Source: Heterobilharzia americana
Lineage: Eukaryota; Platyhelminthes; Trematoda; Strigeidida; Schistosomatidae
Length of the DNA stretch: 64,000 nucleotides
Assembly (NCBI GenBank): GCA_944470555.2
Contig: CALYCZ020000108.1
Coordinates: forward strand, 1-64,000
Direction: 5' to 3'
Below, piece after piece: positions 12,470 through 23,947 of this stretch (position 1 is the first letter of the stretch; each line of letters begins with the position of its first letter). The notes under the pieces were generated by a model, which was not told where the DNA came from, ran no database searches, and saw only the letters and a program-made list of their open reading frames with translations. A program made the position numbers and the translations under genes.

Positions 12470-13156
12470 TGGTTAATGGCACAATTGTGCTTATGCGAAC
12501 TTCATCATCATGATCCGCAGAGAAGACTTCACCACAGCATTCCGATAGAAATTCAACTGTGGGCATACTGGATTCTCCCAGACTATCATATTTTCCCTCC
12601 ATCATCAGAGAGGGAATCCCACATTTTCCTTCTAGTCCCTCTTCTGATGAATGAGAATGGTCTTATAGGACAATTTTGGCAGTCTCTCACAAGCAGTTTC
12701 TCGTAGGACATTCGAGACTGTGTGATCAAAGTTGTGCAGAGATAACGGACTTTAAAACATCCAGTTTCAGATGTTCCCACTCCAGTTTCTACAAACAAGT
12801 CCTATAAAAGTTTCCTTCATTTTGACAGTTTATGAGTGCGTTTATCAAACCACGGTAGGCGATGAGAGGATCTTCATGAAGTTGTCCATGGAACAAATGA
12901 CGTCGTCACCTCTTCGAATGAAGCTCGAAAACTATCCCTTGCGTTTTCGATTGATGAATCCTTATCGACGGTCCAGTTCTTACCAACTGCGCAATCCCTT
13001 ATACTTGAAATGTCCGCGCGCCAAACATTAGGCCTAGGGGAAGCAGTGTTGTGACCGAACTCATACGTCCGGGAGCCGCAAGTTAGCACCACATCATCGC
13101 TGTTAGCTAATGGAGGGACGCATCGTAGATTCATTATGTCTTCACATTGGTGGGTT
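12470..13156 (-). pseudogene. CR1-like LINE endonuclease remnant (copy inside segment X, uninterrupted)
   Basis: Read from 13156 down, the frame begins with HQCEDIMNLRCVPPL and continues through ASFEEVTTSFVPW. It then runs across the point where the LTR element sits in the left arm (RRGTRRKMWDSL) into PTVEFLSECCGEVFS near 12,500-12,570. Here the LINE is continuous, which shows that the LTR element in the arms landed inside this LINE. Confidence 0.72.
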
Positions 13157-14104
13157 TAAAGGTGGTATACATTAATTCCACTGGGAGTTCCTCTAGTAGC
13201 AGGTGGAAGTAGACGTTGAGACGGTTGATGGTCCAGGTGGCAGTAGTTACATGTGGACTTCAGGCATCGTTCATATTAGCGTAAGCAGCATCATCCGGGA
13301 AGTGTATTTGATGCATGGTAACTTTTACTTAGGAAGGTCACTTGATGAAGAGTACTATAGAACATGCAGTGTGGAATTACTGCAGGCAAGTCATATTCCG
13401 AGCCAAAAGGTATATTGGTCTCTCGCCTGATCATTTGTTCAGATTATTTGTGCCACTATGGCTTCTGGGAAACTTTAGACGGTTAGTCTCAAGAAGAATC
13501 CTGACCAGCTGATGGGTTGATTGTGAAGCTGTTCCAGAAGCCGCGAAAGATTTGGAGCGGCCCAATAATTCATGGAGTTTAACAGCAGGTATTATTTCCA
13601 CATAGTAGATATATCCAGATTGAAATTCAGCACTGAATGTCATCGTCGAGCTGTTTCTGTAAAATAAAAAAGAAAGAAGAAGCACGAGTAAATGTGGGAA
13701 AGGGAATTACCACACAGACCGGTTTGGAAAAGACAGAAGTTTTCATACTTTTAGATCTATCCGAACTTTGTGTACATTTTCGTGTATGTGTGTGTGATCT
13801 ACCACATAGTTTTTCCATTGTGAGATTCTTAAAACTTTTCCATACCTAGGGTGTATCGTAGTAGCTTTGAGAGGGAACCAGTGTACATAAGTTCATTATA
13901 GTGAGGAGGGGAACCAGTGCTCGCACCCCTGTAAACGATTGTCAACGCGTAAGTGTAGAAGGAACTCGAAGGATATAATGGCTCTTTTTCACACATTCAG
14001 AGGTCGAAGTATGTCCTCATCAGCTCAGGACGCATAGATGGCGGCTGATTGAGCGGCAGACTTGTCGTTTATCAGTGGCCAACTAAGTGAAGAGCGGAAA
14101 GGTG
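13157..14104. other. Left-arm DNA without recognisable gene
   Basis: The open frames of 63 to 84 codons here are repeated in the right arm but match nothing I know. The sequence GTGTGATCTACC around 13,790 is low-complexity GT-rich. Confidence 0.45.
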
Positions 14105-15005
14105 TCAACGAGCTTGCCGTACGAGTCGCTTCTGGAAGTCTATTCCTAATATATGTGGTCCTAACTGCATCATGTCACATCTGGATGTATAGTCCAGACT
14201 GGAGTCAGCTCCTAATGTTCTGAAGGTAAAGTAACGTTGTACCCCTTCAACTTTCAGTTTGTCGCCCCTACAAAGGCCGCTGAGAATAAACGGGCGATGT
14301 TCTAAAAGTGGGCAAAAGCACACTTTATAAGGTAGATACCGTAATTCAGCGATATAGAAGTTACGAATGATACATCCCAAGAGTTTCCGTGGCTTGGATC
14401 TGATATATGCTGCTTGTTCCGAGAATGCCAAGCCTCTGGAATGCCTGATGCAGAGATCTAGCACAGAAGCTAGTCTAGATAGCTGCTTTCCGCATACCCG
14501 GAGGGTCAGGTCATGGTTGTCGATGCCTATGGTATGCCAATCGCATTTGTCATTATTGAATTCAGGGTGGGACTCGGCACAACATGATGCAAGTTTATTC
14601 AGTTCTTGTCGGGCAGTATTCAGAGTATTACGCAGTTCATGAGGGTGACAAGTGTACACAACCTTCAAGTCATTGGCGTATAGGAATGTTTTGCCTTCAC
14701 TGAAGCAGTTACACACTGTTGATATAAATTACGAACAACAAAGGCCCAAGGACACTACCCTGTATAACTCCGCTAGTTATATGTTTAGGTTCAGACTGCA
14801 CGGAGTTTACTTTCACGATTTGAGCACGACCACTAAGAAATGATTTTGTCCAACTAAGTAAGGGGTAGCAAATGCCAATTGATTGTAGCTTATCAAAGAG
14901 TGTATTACGAGACACCTTATCAAATGACTTTGATAGGTCAAAGTATAGAACAATGACGATTTCGCGTGCTTCACGGTTGCTAGTGATGAAGTTGAAGAAA
15001 TCAAA
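14105..15005 (-). pseudogene. CR1-like LINE reverse transcriptase fragment (left-arm copy)
   Basis: Read from about 15,005 down, motif A is VLYFDLSKSFDKVSRN, followed by SGVIQGSVLGPLLFVIYIN. An open frame of 203 codons (14105-14716) then holds the palm box and thumb. The palm box is FLYANDLKVVYTCHP, with Asn in place of the first Asp of the FADD pair. No start or end of the element is visible. The mirrored copy at 47,936-48,836 is identical in translation. The open frame is long for a dead element, but the catalytic substitution argues against activity. Confidence 0.75.
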
Positions 15006-17734
15006 GTGGCAAGTAACGCAGGAAGAAAATCAAAGATAATTGGATTTTGGCTGATACAGGAGGTGAGGTTGTCGCGCTGGCTACAAAGTACTCGGAGTCG
15101 TTTGTGGTGTTTGTCGTGCTGTCTTCGCGCATCCAGAGGCCTTAAGCGCACTTGGGCATCTGTTTTTTAGTCAGCTATTGCGGACGCAGTAACATTTCGA
15201 CCGACATTACGTGGTTTCAGCAAAAGCCACTCCTCTGAATAAGTTATTTTCACTTGCAATCGATCCGGCAGTTGGAACCAGTGTCTTTCCACGACGAGAA
15301 AAAAGATTCGGGCAGAAAAAAGAAGCAGAATTCTGACGAGGAGTTTGCTTCTTAGATGCACGTGTTTTACTCCCCATGCAACTTTAAGTTTCTCGACAAA
15401 CAACATGTGCACTGACTTCACTGTATTATTGAAACCGATTTTGTTTATGTGCACTGGAAGGCGAACAACTTAGTTAATTACGCCTTTTTGAATTCTGTGG
15501 TGTTTACCTTTCGGTCCACCTTTCATTCATGTCAGTTTGGTAAGTGAGTGTTGGTTTGGGTAAGACTCAGATTATTCTATTCAAGCAGAGGTAGTGTCTG
15601 CTGGTGTCTTCCGATGCACTTCGGAAAGCATTTGCGACTAATACACACGCACATGCACACCACAAACTTATTGAGCCAGACGCCTGATTAAACAAACTGA
15701 GGATTTTTATCTCATAATTTTCTTGGATCATGTTGTCTGTCATTGAGTGTAATACCTATTTCGGACTCATTTCACCAACTCTCACTACATTCAGGCTCAC
15801 CGCCTTTTAGTAAGCAGTCTGCTGGCGCTTACATCTTGTTCGGGTGTGTATATTTCTTCCTCTTTGCTTTACTTTGCTTTTTCACGGTTCTTATCATGTC
15901 CGTTAGCAATGTTAAGCTGGAACCAGGATTAGTTACCGTATTTTCTCTGGAGTGTTCTATCATTCACCCCAAGAGATTCTGAATTGTAGTTTGCCAGAAC
16001 ACAGGACTACTTCAGTGCCAACAAGGTCGCCTCTCAGAATGCGAAGTTTGGTCTTCTTAGCACCATCCTTCAAGACGACACTGTGATCAAGTACTCCAGC
16101 ACACTGTTGGGCCGGTTGCCGAACCTACACATGTACGGTCATCCCGTGCACCCCGCTGTTTGGCAGGCAAGCACTGGATCATCTGTTGAACAACGTGAAA
16201 CTGAGAAATAAGACTTCGTACGGCTATTAAGACACATCCAGTCCACGGTTGCAAGTCACGAAATGGGTAAGAGACCTTCGTGCCAAACACGGTCAGTAGT
16301 AATGCCATTTTTCCTGAGTATACAGGCATACACCGTTTTTGCTAACATGGATAAGTTTCTATATAAGTTACATGTATTTTCATGGAAGGTAATCTCAATC
16401 GTCACCTGTTCCTACCAGAGGATATAAGTGCTACATGCCCATATAATGGAATATCCCCACAAAATAGGTGTACAAGAGATTACAGGTTGGACAAGTGGAA
16501 GTACTGTCTTCGCAAGAACAAAAGATCAGGCTTGTATCTCGGTACTACGCAAATGAATGAGTAAACAAGTATTTTATCATGTCAGTACCATTCCACATGA
16601 GAGATTTATAATCTTGACGAATGTTACGCCTGAGTGCCAAATATCCTCACTTTTTCAACTCCAGCATCCAGAAGCAACATCTTGTCCGCCGCTTTCATGG
16701 GTCGCGATAGCCTTGTGGTCGGTAGGCGTTGGACTTCCCCAGTCACTTTTATAATGAGTAAATACAGGGTCTAGATAATTATGAAGTTGTAGTCCGCTTG
16801 TTGTACTTAGGTATGGTGAATGCAGTAAAAGTGGTTACCCTCCATGGAGGCTAGTTCCAGCCAAGGTCCGTTCCCTAAATAATTATTTCTCGACGACGAG
16901 CAAGCTAACATTTAGAACCAAATTGCTTTTCCACAACTAGAAAAAGCCAGTAAAGCATAAGGTAGAGAAAGAAACAAGAATTCATACGAGGAGAATGTTT
17001 CCCACGTTCATGTTTCTCCTTACTTAACTTTCTTTGCTATGGAGTTCATTATGTGTGTGCTTTTTTCTGCTGAAAACCTAAGAGCATAAATTTGATGCTG
17101 TCGTGTAGTGTAGAACCCCTAGTTTTGATTACTATGTCAGGTAGGGCAGAATATGCCGTTAGTTTGTGGTGAAAGTCCAGTGTAAGTGTGATGGGTGTTT
17201 CATTATACATTAAAAGGTTCCAGTATACGAAATGTCATGAGGGATACTGTTGATGTATTTGGCAAGCCGGAAAAGTTGCTATATGATAAGAAGTCAACTA
17301 GTTCTTATCCAAACTCAGAGGTTGCGATGACTGCCAGCAACTATTTATTAAGTGATGGAATTCGGCTACTATTATACTGACATCGATAGACTGGCCGTAA
17401 TCGCAGACCGAACGCACGAAAGGACCGCTCCTTTCCGTATACAAGAATTTGACTCTCAGATCAGAATGCTGGCATTAAGGGAAAAAGTCAACCTCTCAGA
17501 TGACCATGCCACATAGGTAACCTCAGTAGATGCTCATCGCGTCAACTCATTGCACACACCTGATCAACCAAAGGATACCAAAAATTATTGTTGGTATTGT
17601 GAGAAATGTGGCAGTCGCGCAAGCTATTGTCAACTGCAAAGCATACAACTGAGCCCTTTTTTGGAAACGGACAAGCTGGAAATCTGTGACAACTTCTGTC
17701 GTTGGCACTAGGAAATCCAATAGTTGCTTGCTCC
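15006..17734. other. Left-arm DNA with weak dispersed repeats, no recognisable gene
   Basis: No protein domain recognised. Two stretches, about 15,265-15,420 and 16,905-17,040, share wording around GAATTC, ACGAGGAG and ACTCC and look like diverged copies of one repeat. A block around 15,420-15,500 resembles 34,490-34,570 in the spacer in reverse orientation. About 16,480-16,560 (TGGACAAGTGGAAGTACTG) resembles 53,745-53,830. The 80-codon minus frame at 16,087-16,329 is unidentified. Confidence 0.4.
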
Positions 17735-18150
17735 GTGTAACAAATGAAGTGCAATATGGCTTTCTGAAAACGAGAGCTTGCCCCGGAAGCCTATTTGATT
17801 GTTTTCAAGAGATCACCTATAGAACGGAAAAAGCTGGTGATCATACTATACTTCGACACCGCTAGAGCCTTCAGCAGAGTCCCACACAACTTGCTTGTTA
17901 TTGGACCAAGTTTCCTCGGAGTTGGTATCCACTTTTAGGCTGGTTAAAACCTTTTGTGTAACTGTTGTCAAATAATGAAAGTCGGATCAACTATCTCAAG
18001 GACCAAACCAATTACTAGTGTAATTGTTCAAAACGACATCTTAGGTCCACTTCTCTTCATAACATATCAGTAGAATATGTGAATGTTTCAAGGCGGGCAG
18101 ACCAATCCTGTGTGCGAACGACCTGAACGTAGTATACACATATGGCAGGC
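17735..18150 (+). pseudogene. LINE reverse transcriptase fragment, strongly degraded (left-arm copy)
   Basis: Plus-strand frames give QYGFLKTRACPGSLFD, then ILYFDTARAFSRVPHNLLV, which is motif A with its Asp. WLKPF and ILGPLLFITYQ follow (the PQGSxLGPLLF region). Stops and frameshifts occur every few tens of codons. The mirrored copy lies at 44,791-45,206. Confidence 0.62.
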
Positions 18151-18159
18151 CGAAGTCTG

Positions 18160-19945
18160 TGAGTTCATTCTGGCAACACTTCGCAGCCTCTGGCATCGTA
18201 ATTCACACTAGGTATGCCGAATATTTGTGGATTCAGTCTTCCATCTTGCTAAATGGGAGACATCTAGAGACATATCGTTTGACCTCTTTAATTTTTGCCG
18301 CCAGTGATGCGGCGAAAACCCTACCTCTGTATCATACGGTGCCAAAAACGTCAATGGGTTGTTGGGACAAGCAACTTTCAAACTGTGAACCTCGATCAGT
18401 ATGATGAATGAGGGGCAACCAAAGTTGAATACCCACTGAGTCACTAAAGCTCTGGCGACTGTTTGGCTGAAATGTCCGGTATTGGAACAGTAACAGGCCA
18501 TCGAGTTAGTCAATCGATGCGTCTGAGGAGATGGTCTAGACCGTTGGATGGAGGCGGTGGTCCAACTTTGTGTACGCGGATATTGCAAAATCTGGCTGTA
18601 GGAATAGGAAAGCGGCCGGACGGAATGTCGGTGTGACCTCGCTCTTTCACTCACTGACGCTTGAGATCTGTTGAAGTCCGCCGTCTTACGTCAACGTATG
18701 TATTTGGAAACATAGGTCTCCCGTTAATCAGCTCCATTGTAGGATTGGTCCCAGGGTGCGATAACTTATGTAGCCTGTCGAATATGGTGCTTCTCATCGC
18801 TTTTCTCACGAATTGGTGGAGTCGTCTGGTGGGTTTGTTACGCATAACGCTGACGGTATCAAATTGAACTTCGAAGAAAACCGAGTAACCAGTTATCGAA
18901 TGCGCCAACTTCTCTGATTCCAAATCATCGTCCTGTAGCTCAGATGGGTGTCAATAATCAGTATACCGGAAGGCACGTTGCTGACATCTATGCGCGACAA
19001 TGTATCAGCGACCTCGTTTCTGGCGCCCTTAGTGCTCTGGATATCAAAAGTAAACTGCCTTATGGACCCTAAGAGTAGTATTTCACACAGGGGGAGTAAC
19101 TGTCTCGTTTAGCTGATAAGACTTCACTCACTACCCGTTAGTCCACGAAAACTGTGAAAACAGTATACTCTAACGCATGTCTGAAATGCCAATGGATACA
19201 CAACTAGCAACAGCCTACCAAATGTGCTGTGACCATCCTGCTATGTTCACAAAAGTTTTGGAAAGAATGCTGGAAATGGTCGTCATCCACACATAGAAAT
19301 AATTCAGTGGCACTATCGGTTGCATCTATAGTGAGCATAAATGAGAAGTTAACGTCTATCGGTCAAGCGGTTGTCCTGCTTTTTCGAATGGTTGAATTGC
19401 TCCGGAAGACGGATGGGGAGAGCGGAAACGTCCATGTTAACAGTCAGTTGGTGGCCGTGAAACAGTGGCACGCCTAGGAATGAAACGGCGGTGGAAGTTG
19501 GCTAGCCCCAGTAAACGGCATAGATTCTTATATGAGCCTGGTAGCAGGCAGCTTCTGATAAAATTTACTTCAACTGGAACTGGTTTCATACCTCGTTTAT
19601 GGGTTAATTGCGTTGGTAAAATTTCAATCAGCATCTTCCGAGCTCGTGTTCATCAAGGTTGATGGCTAACTCGTATTTGTCCAGTCGTTCAAAGACGGCT
19701 TTCCGATGGTTCGTTTGTTCTGTATTACCTGAACCAGTGATGAGTAAGTCACCGAAACAAACACGTGGGAAAGGGGGCCCCCTGGGGGCCCGATACATGG
19801 AACGTGGAAATCAGCAGTATTCACAAGTTCAAACGACACCCAAACGGATTCAAATAAAACGAGAGGAGAGGCAGTGGGCACTTTTGGACATCATCGGGGT
19901 TTGTAGGGATACAGTAGTGAGAAAACACTCACGTTAGGCTGGTTA
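18160..19945 (-). pseudogene. Old Ty3/gypsy pol remnant: RT, RNase H tail, integrase (left-arm copy)
   Basis: Read from about 19,745 down, a degraded RT palm (LLITGSG) is followed by LDKYELAIN and the frame 19437-19634 with GLANFHRRFIPR. The RNase H tail and tether near 19,000-19,090 read TFDIQSTKGARNEVADTLSR. Integrase zinc-finger sequence lies at 18651-18923 ([13 protein letters not shown]). Integrase core sequence lies at 18208-18654 (TQWVFNFGCPSF, where the TDRG block has decayed). Order and strand are those of a gypsy pol gene, but all catalytic motifs are damaged. It is older than, and distinct from, the CsRn1-like elements at 20.1 and 34.8 kb. Confidence 0.7.
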
Positions 19946-20084
19946 ATGGCACAATTGTGCTTATGCGAACTTCATCATCATGATCCGCAGAGAAGACTTC
20001 ACCACAGCATTCCGATAGAAATTCAACTGTGGGCATACTGGATTCTCCCAGACTATCATATTTTCCCTCCATCATCCGAGAGGG

Positions 20085-20428
20085 TGTAGCGTCATACACT
20101 TCCCCAAAATCAATAGCCTAGGGTTCGACGACTTTCGACATTGATGCTGACCTTGATAGTTTAACTGGACTCGTTAAGCTGAGGGCACCTGGTCAAGCAT
20201 CCTCGCCATTTGGCACGCCGTCGTGTTGCGTTGCACTGCTCGCATTCGACTCTCTAGCCAGTTAGTTGGAACGCATCGGTATTTTGGCATAACCATCCGA
20301 ATATACTATTCCATCAGACTACGCTATCGTGTTCCTCCCTGGTCTCGTATTCGTGGGTATATAACAAGTCCGAATGATTAGTGATTGGTCTTTGCGTCTG
20401 TCAAGTTCGCACCAGGACAAATCCTAAG
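20085..20428 (+). repeat. 5' LTR (haplotype A) of the left-arm element
   Basis: It starts TGTAGCGTCATACAC and ends AATCCTAAG, directly before the primer site. A TATA-like GTATATAAC at about 20,357-20,365 is the probable core promoter. Diagnostic bases match the solo LTR at 42,514-42,857 and the 3' LTR at 34,851-35,194 (type A), not this element's own 3' LTR. Confidence 0.92.
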
Positions 20429-20429
20429 T

Positions 20430-20448
20430 TGGTGAGCTCGACGTGATC
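20430..20448 (+). promoter_or_regulatory. Primer-binding site, tRNA-Trp type
   Basis: TGGTGAGCTCGACGTGATC follows the 5' LTR after one T. It differs at two positions from the tRNA-Trp 3'-end complement known from tRNA-Trp-primed retroelements (TGGTGACCCCGACGTGATC, from memory). Confidence 0.8.
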
Positions 20449-20557
20449 AAATATCCCGAACAATAACAAATATTGAATTGGTGAGCCTGTTTCATTTTAT
20501 ACTTTTTTATTGTTTTCATTTCGATAACATTTATATATTTATTTACTACACTTTCTC

Positions 20558-21227
20558 ATGTCCGACCACACTCCCAAGCTTATTCGTATTAAGCCGACTT
20601 CGAACACGATCCAACTCGTGCCATATTGGCCAGACAATGCAGAAACATGGTTCCTGTGTGCCGAGGCAGATTTTCGTGAACAGGGCGTCTCAGATCCTCA
20701 TGCTCGATTTCTTGCAGTCATACGATCACTACCGCGAGAATTAAACAGGTATGTTACAGCACACATGCTTAATCCTGAAGTAAGTGATCCTTATGCACCT
20801 CTCAAGGCCGCACTCTTGAAGAAAAGTGATCTCACAGATCGCCAGCGTCTAGACGAATTGCTTCGTAACATCGAGCCAGGCAGCAATCAGCTACTGAAGT
20901 CCTCGCACGCATGCAAGAAGAAATCGGTGCACGAACATTCGACGATGGCCTCTTCCGGGAACTATTTCTTTCGAAACTACCACAACCGGTGCAAACTGTG
21001 TTGGTGACGCTCCAGTCAGTCCCACTCGACGACCTGGCAGCCTCAGCAGATAAAATACTGGAGATTTCCAGCAGACCCGTCTCCAATGTATATTCTACCT
21101 GCGACAAACCAGAGCGCCAGGATTCAGAGGTGACCAAGCTGTGCAACACTGTGAAACGGTTGCTACGATCTCGAAGTCCCAGATCACGTAGCAACTCACA
21201 GAAACGCACCTTGGCGCATCGCAGCAA
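20558..21227 (+). pseudogene. gag: gag, truncated and frameshifted
   Basis: The ATG at 20558 opens a frame starting [20 protein letters not shown], the same start as the intact 279-codon gag at 37705-38544. A 1-bp loss near 20,885 (the other copy reads GGCAGCCACTCAGC, this one GGCAGCAATCAGC) shifts the frame. The authentic gag frame then resumes in the open frame beginning 20911 ([13 protein letters not shown]). It breaks off at 21,227, after HRS-N, before the zinc finger. Gag would form the virus-like particle; this copy lacks its nucleic-acid-binding finger. Confidence 0.88.
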
Positions 21228-21251
21228 CCCTAACCCTAACCCTAACCCTAA
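21228..21251 (+). repeat. Interstitial telomeric repeat (CCCTAA)4 at a deletion seam
   Basis: Four perfect CCCTAA hexamers lie exactly between the last retained gag base (equivalent to 37,874 of the minus-strand copy) and the first retained pol base. In the intact copy, pol at that point naturally reads CCCTAACTGTGCC (36,467 downward). So one hexamer is native and three are extra. They encode an Asn-Pro repeat in frame. Confidence 0.95.
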
Positions 21252-23120
21252 CTGTGCCTCTGTCATGAGACCACTCACAGATCTACTTCGAGGAACTGCG
21301 AAGTTCGTGTCTCTGGACAACGCGGCTAGACTTGCTTTCTCTAAAGTCAAGGAAGCCATTTCGAACGCAACCATGCTTATGCATCATGACCCCAATGCTC
21401 CTCTGAGTATTGCTGTTGATGCATCTGATTCAGCAATTGGAGCAGTTTTGCAACAGTTGACTGACAACCAGTGGCAACCGTTAGCCTTTTTCTCGAGGCG
21501 GCTGCAAGACGCGGAAACAAGATACAGTACATTTGGTAGGGAACTCCTAGCCATGTACTGTTCTGTACGCCATTTTCGACATTCTGTGGAAGGTCGTGAT
21601 TTCATTATTTTCACAGACCACAAACCGTTAACGTTTTCCCTCAGCTCGGCGTCTGACAAATACTCCCCTCGTGAGTCGCGACAGCTGGATTACATTTCCC
21701 AGTTCACGTCAGACATCCGCCACATTTCTGGAGCAAACAACTCCGCAGCCGACGCACTATCTCGAATAGCTTCGATAAACTATATCGAGGGTATTGATCT
21801 CGTTGAACTAGCTCGGCGTCAAAAGGAAGACCTTGAGCTGCATCATGAGTTGTCGTCCACAACTCTCAAACTGCGACTTTGTCCTGTTGGATCAGACAAG
21901 GATACAATTTTGTGCGATGTCTCTGCTAGTCAACCACGCCCAATAGTTCCGAAGAGTTGTCGACGCAACGTCTTCAATACGTTGCACAAACTCTCTCATC
22001 CAGGTGTACGAGCCACCATTAGGCTTATCGCACAACGTTTCTGCTGGCCTGGGATGAACAAAGACGTTAAGGAGTGGGCCCAGTCGTGCTTAGCTTGTCA
22101 AAAGTGTAAAGTCACGCGACACACGAAAAGCCCTTTAGGCTCATTTCTAGCCCCAGACATGCGTTTCGACCACGTCCATATAGATATTGTAGGACCCCTA
22201 CCAGAATCTAATGGATGTACCTACCTTTTCACTGTGTTGATCGTTTCACACGATGGCCGGAAGCAGTACCCATTAAAGATATTACTGCCGAAACAGTTGC
22301 TCGTGTTTTCGTCGAAAGATGGATCGCGAACTTCGGATGTCCATCCTACGTCACAACCGACCGTGGGCGCCAATTTGAGTGTGGACTATTTCACGCTCTA
22401 ACGGCACTTTTAGGTTGCACTCGGTTCCGAACGACAGCCTACCATCCACAAGCAAATGGCATGGTAGAGCGTTTCCATCGACAGCTGAAAGCTTCCCTTT
22501 CAGCTACAAACATACCTCAGTGGACCGAGGCTCTGCCTCTAGTCCTACTAGGTATTCGTAACGCGTTGAAAGTTGATGCTGGATGCACTCCTGCAGAACT
22601 CGTCTATGGGACCACTCTTCGCCTACCAGGTGAGTTTGTTTCCCCTTCAACTTTCAAACATGTTTCCGACAGGGCATCTTATGTGACTAGGCTTACAAAC
22701 GCAATGCGTTCAGTTAGGCCTTCTCCGATTAGACCGCAAACGACTGATGTTTTCGTCCACCCCAGTTTACAGAAGACATCACACGTGTTTGTTCGCCACG
22801 ACGCTGTTCGTCGACCACTTGAACCACCCTACGACGGGCCGTTCAAAGTGATTAAGCGACATGAGAAATTCTATATAATTGAGCGAGACGGACGTGAAGA
22901 TACTGTCAGTATCGACCGTTTGAAACCAGCTTATTTCGAAGGCAACCCCATTGTAAGTGACGTTTCAGATCGCTACATCCGACCGACGGATGACTCAATT
23001 ATCGAAATTCTCGACGATGTGCCTGGTAATGCACAGCTGCAACAACCAGCGGCGCAACAAAAAACACGATCAGGTCGAACCGTCAGGTTCCCAGAGTACC
23101 TGAAGTCATATTCAACTTAG
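21246..23120 (+). pseudogene. pol: pol remnant: RT end, RNase H, integrase with frameshift
   Basis: After the seam the frame reads [18 protein letters not shown], the end of the RT region. RNase H follows ([18 protein letters not shown], then FTDHKPLTF), then the integrase zinc finger ([14 protein letters not shown] and CLACQKC) and the first core Asp (VHIDIVGPLPES). A frameshift near 22,230 moves the rest to the frame 22215-23120. There, [20 protein letters not shown] (second Asp), [15 protein letters not shown] (Glu) and the GPY/F-type module [12 protein letters not shown] are intact. All three DDE residues are thus present but in two frames. Protease and the RT catalytic core are absent. 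Confidence 0.9.
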
Positions 23121-23585
23121 CTGTGTGTGTGCCAACCATTTTTTTCTTTTTTCGAGGCACTATTTTTCTTATTTACCGGCGGCACAAACCCTCGTACACT
23201 TTGCCTTTTTATATCAATTTTTATTTACCATGTAATAAAAACTAAAAAAACCGGCGAAGATAAGCGTAAATTTTTATTTTTCGACACGTTTATATATAAA
23301 TAATTCCCATTTTTACGCAACGTTTTCGTGGTATTAAAGACTTTTATTTATATTCCAGGTGCAACGAGCACTGGACGGAACGTCGAAAGGAACAGATGAC
23401 CGCGACCGACGTACAATTTCATTTATTGTATTTTATTTATTTAATCGCCACGACACCCTAGAATAAGGTTCAGACAACCAGGGGCCACCTCACGCAGTGA
23501 GCCCATCGGAAGAGTTTTACCAGTGGAGAAACCACTGGGTTTTTACTTCCGGCTGGTATCGTCTTAGGGTCCTCACGAACCCACT

Positions 23586-23599
23586 AGGGGGGAGTGATC
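23586..23599 (+). promoter_or_regulatory. Polypurine tract, plus-strand primer
   Basis: The purine-rich AGGGGGGAGTGA stretch lies immediately before the 3' LTR, as expected for plus-strand priming in LTR retrotransposons. Confidence 0.8.
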
Positions 23600-23943
23600 T
23601 GTAGCGTCATACACTTCCCCAAAATCAATAGCCTAGGGTTTGACGACTTTCGACATTGATGCTGACCTTGATAGTTTAACTGGACTCGCTAAGCTGAAGG
23701 CACCTGGTCAAGCATCCTCGCCATTTGGCACGCTGTCGTGTTACGTTGCATTGCTCGTATTCGACTCTCTAGCCAGTTAGTTGGAACGCATCGGTATTTT
23801 GGCATAACCATCCAAATATACTATTCCATCCGACTACGCTATCGTGTTCTTCCTTGGTCTCGTATTCGTGGGTATATAACAAGTTCGAATAATTAGTGAT
23901 TGGTCTTTGCGTCTGTCAAGTTCGCACCAGGACAAATCCTAAA
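23600..23943 (+). repeat. 3' LTR (haplotype B) of the left-arm element
   Basis: 344 bp, same length and ends as the 5' LTR, but with about 13 base differences. Those bases match the 5' LTR of the minus-strand element at 38,674-39,017 (type B). Confidence 0.92.
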
Positions 23944-23947
23944 AGGG

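Larger units (their letters stand above)
11889..13156. repeat. Segment X: duplicate of left-arm DNA with an empty LTR-insertion site
   Basis: This 1.27-kb segment matches 19,359-20,084 plus 23,948-24,489 in the same orientation. I noticed only about three differences: A/C near 12,591, A/T near 12,696 and G/C near 12,801. It therefore equals the left-arm sequence without the LTR retrotransposon. The uninterrupted target reads AGAGGGAATCCC near 12,592-12,603. It contains part of the gypsy RT remnant and part of the LINE endonuclease remnant. Its right edge coincides with the outer edge of the left inverted-repeat arm, with GGTT shared at the junction. Confidence 0.9.
20081..23947 (+). mobile_element. 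CsRn1/Boudicca-like LTR retrotransposon, internally deleted, with 4-bp target duplication
   Basis: Two 344-bp LTRs (20085-20428 and 23600-23943) are flanked by AGGG (20081-20084 and 23944-23947). The empty site in segment X reads AGAGGGAATCCC, which supports a 4-bp duplication. Inside are a tRNA-Trp-like primer site, gag, a shortened pol and a polypurine tract. Compared with the minus-strand copy at 34.8-39.0 kb, about 1.4 kb is missing (gag finger, protease, most of RT), replaced by telomeric hexamers. Two frameshifts, in gag near 20,885 and in integrase near 22,230, also break it. The LTRs differ at about 13 positions. The element lies inside a LINE remnant on the opposite strand. Confidence 0.93.

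Noticed and set aside
20911..22401. A novel 496-codon gene
   Set aside because: It is a gag-pol fusion created by the internal deletion and telomeric insert. Its last 50 or so codons are out of frame with integrase.
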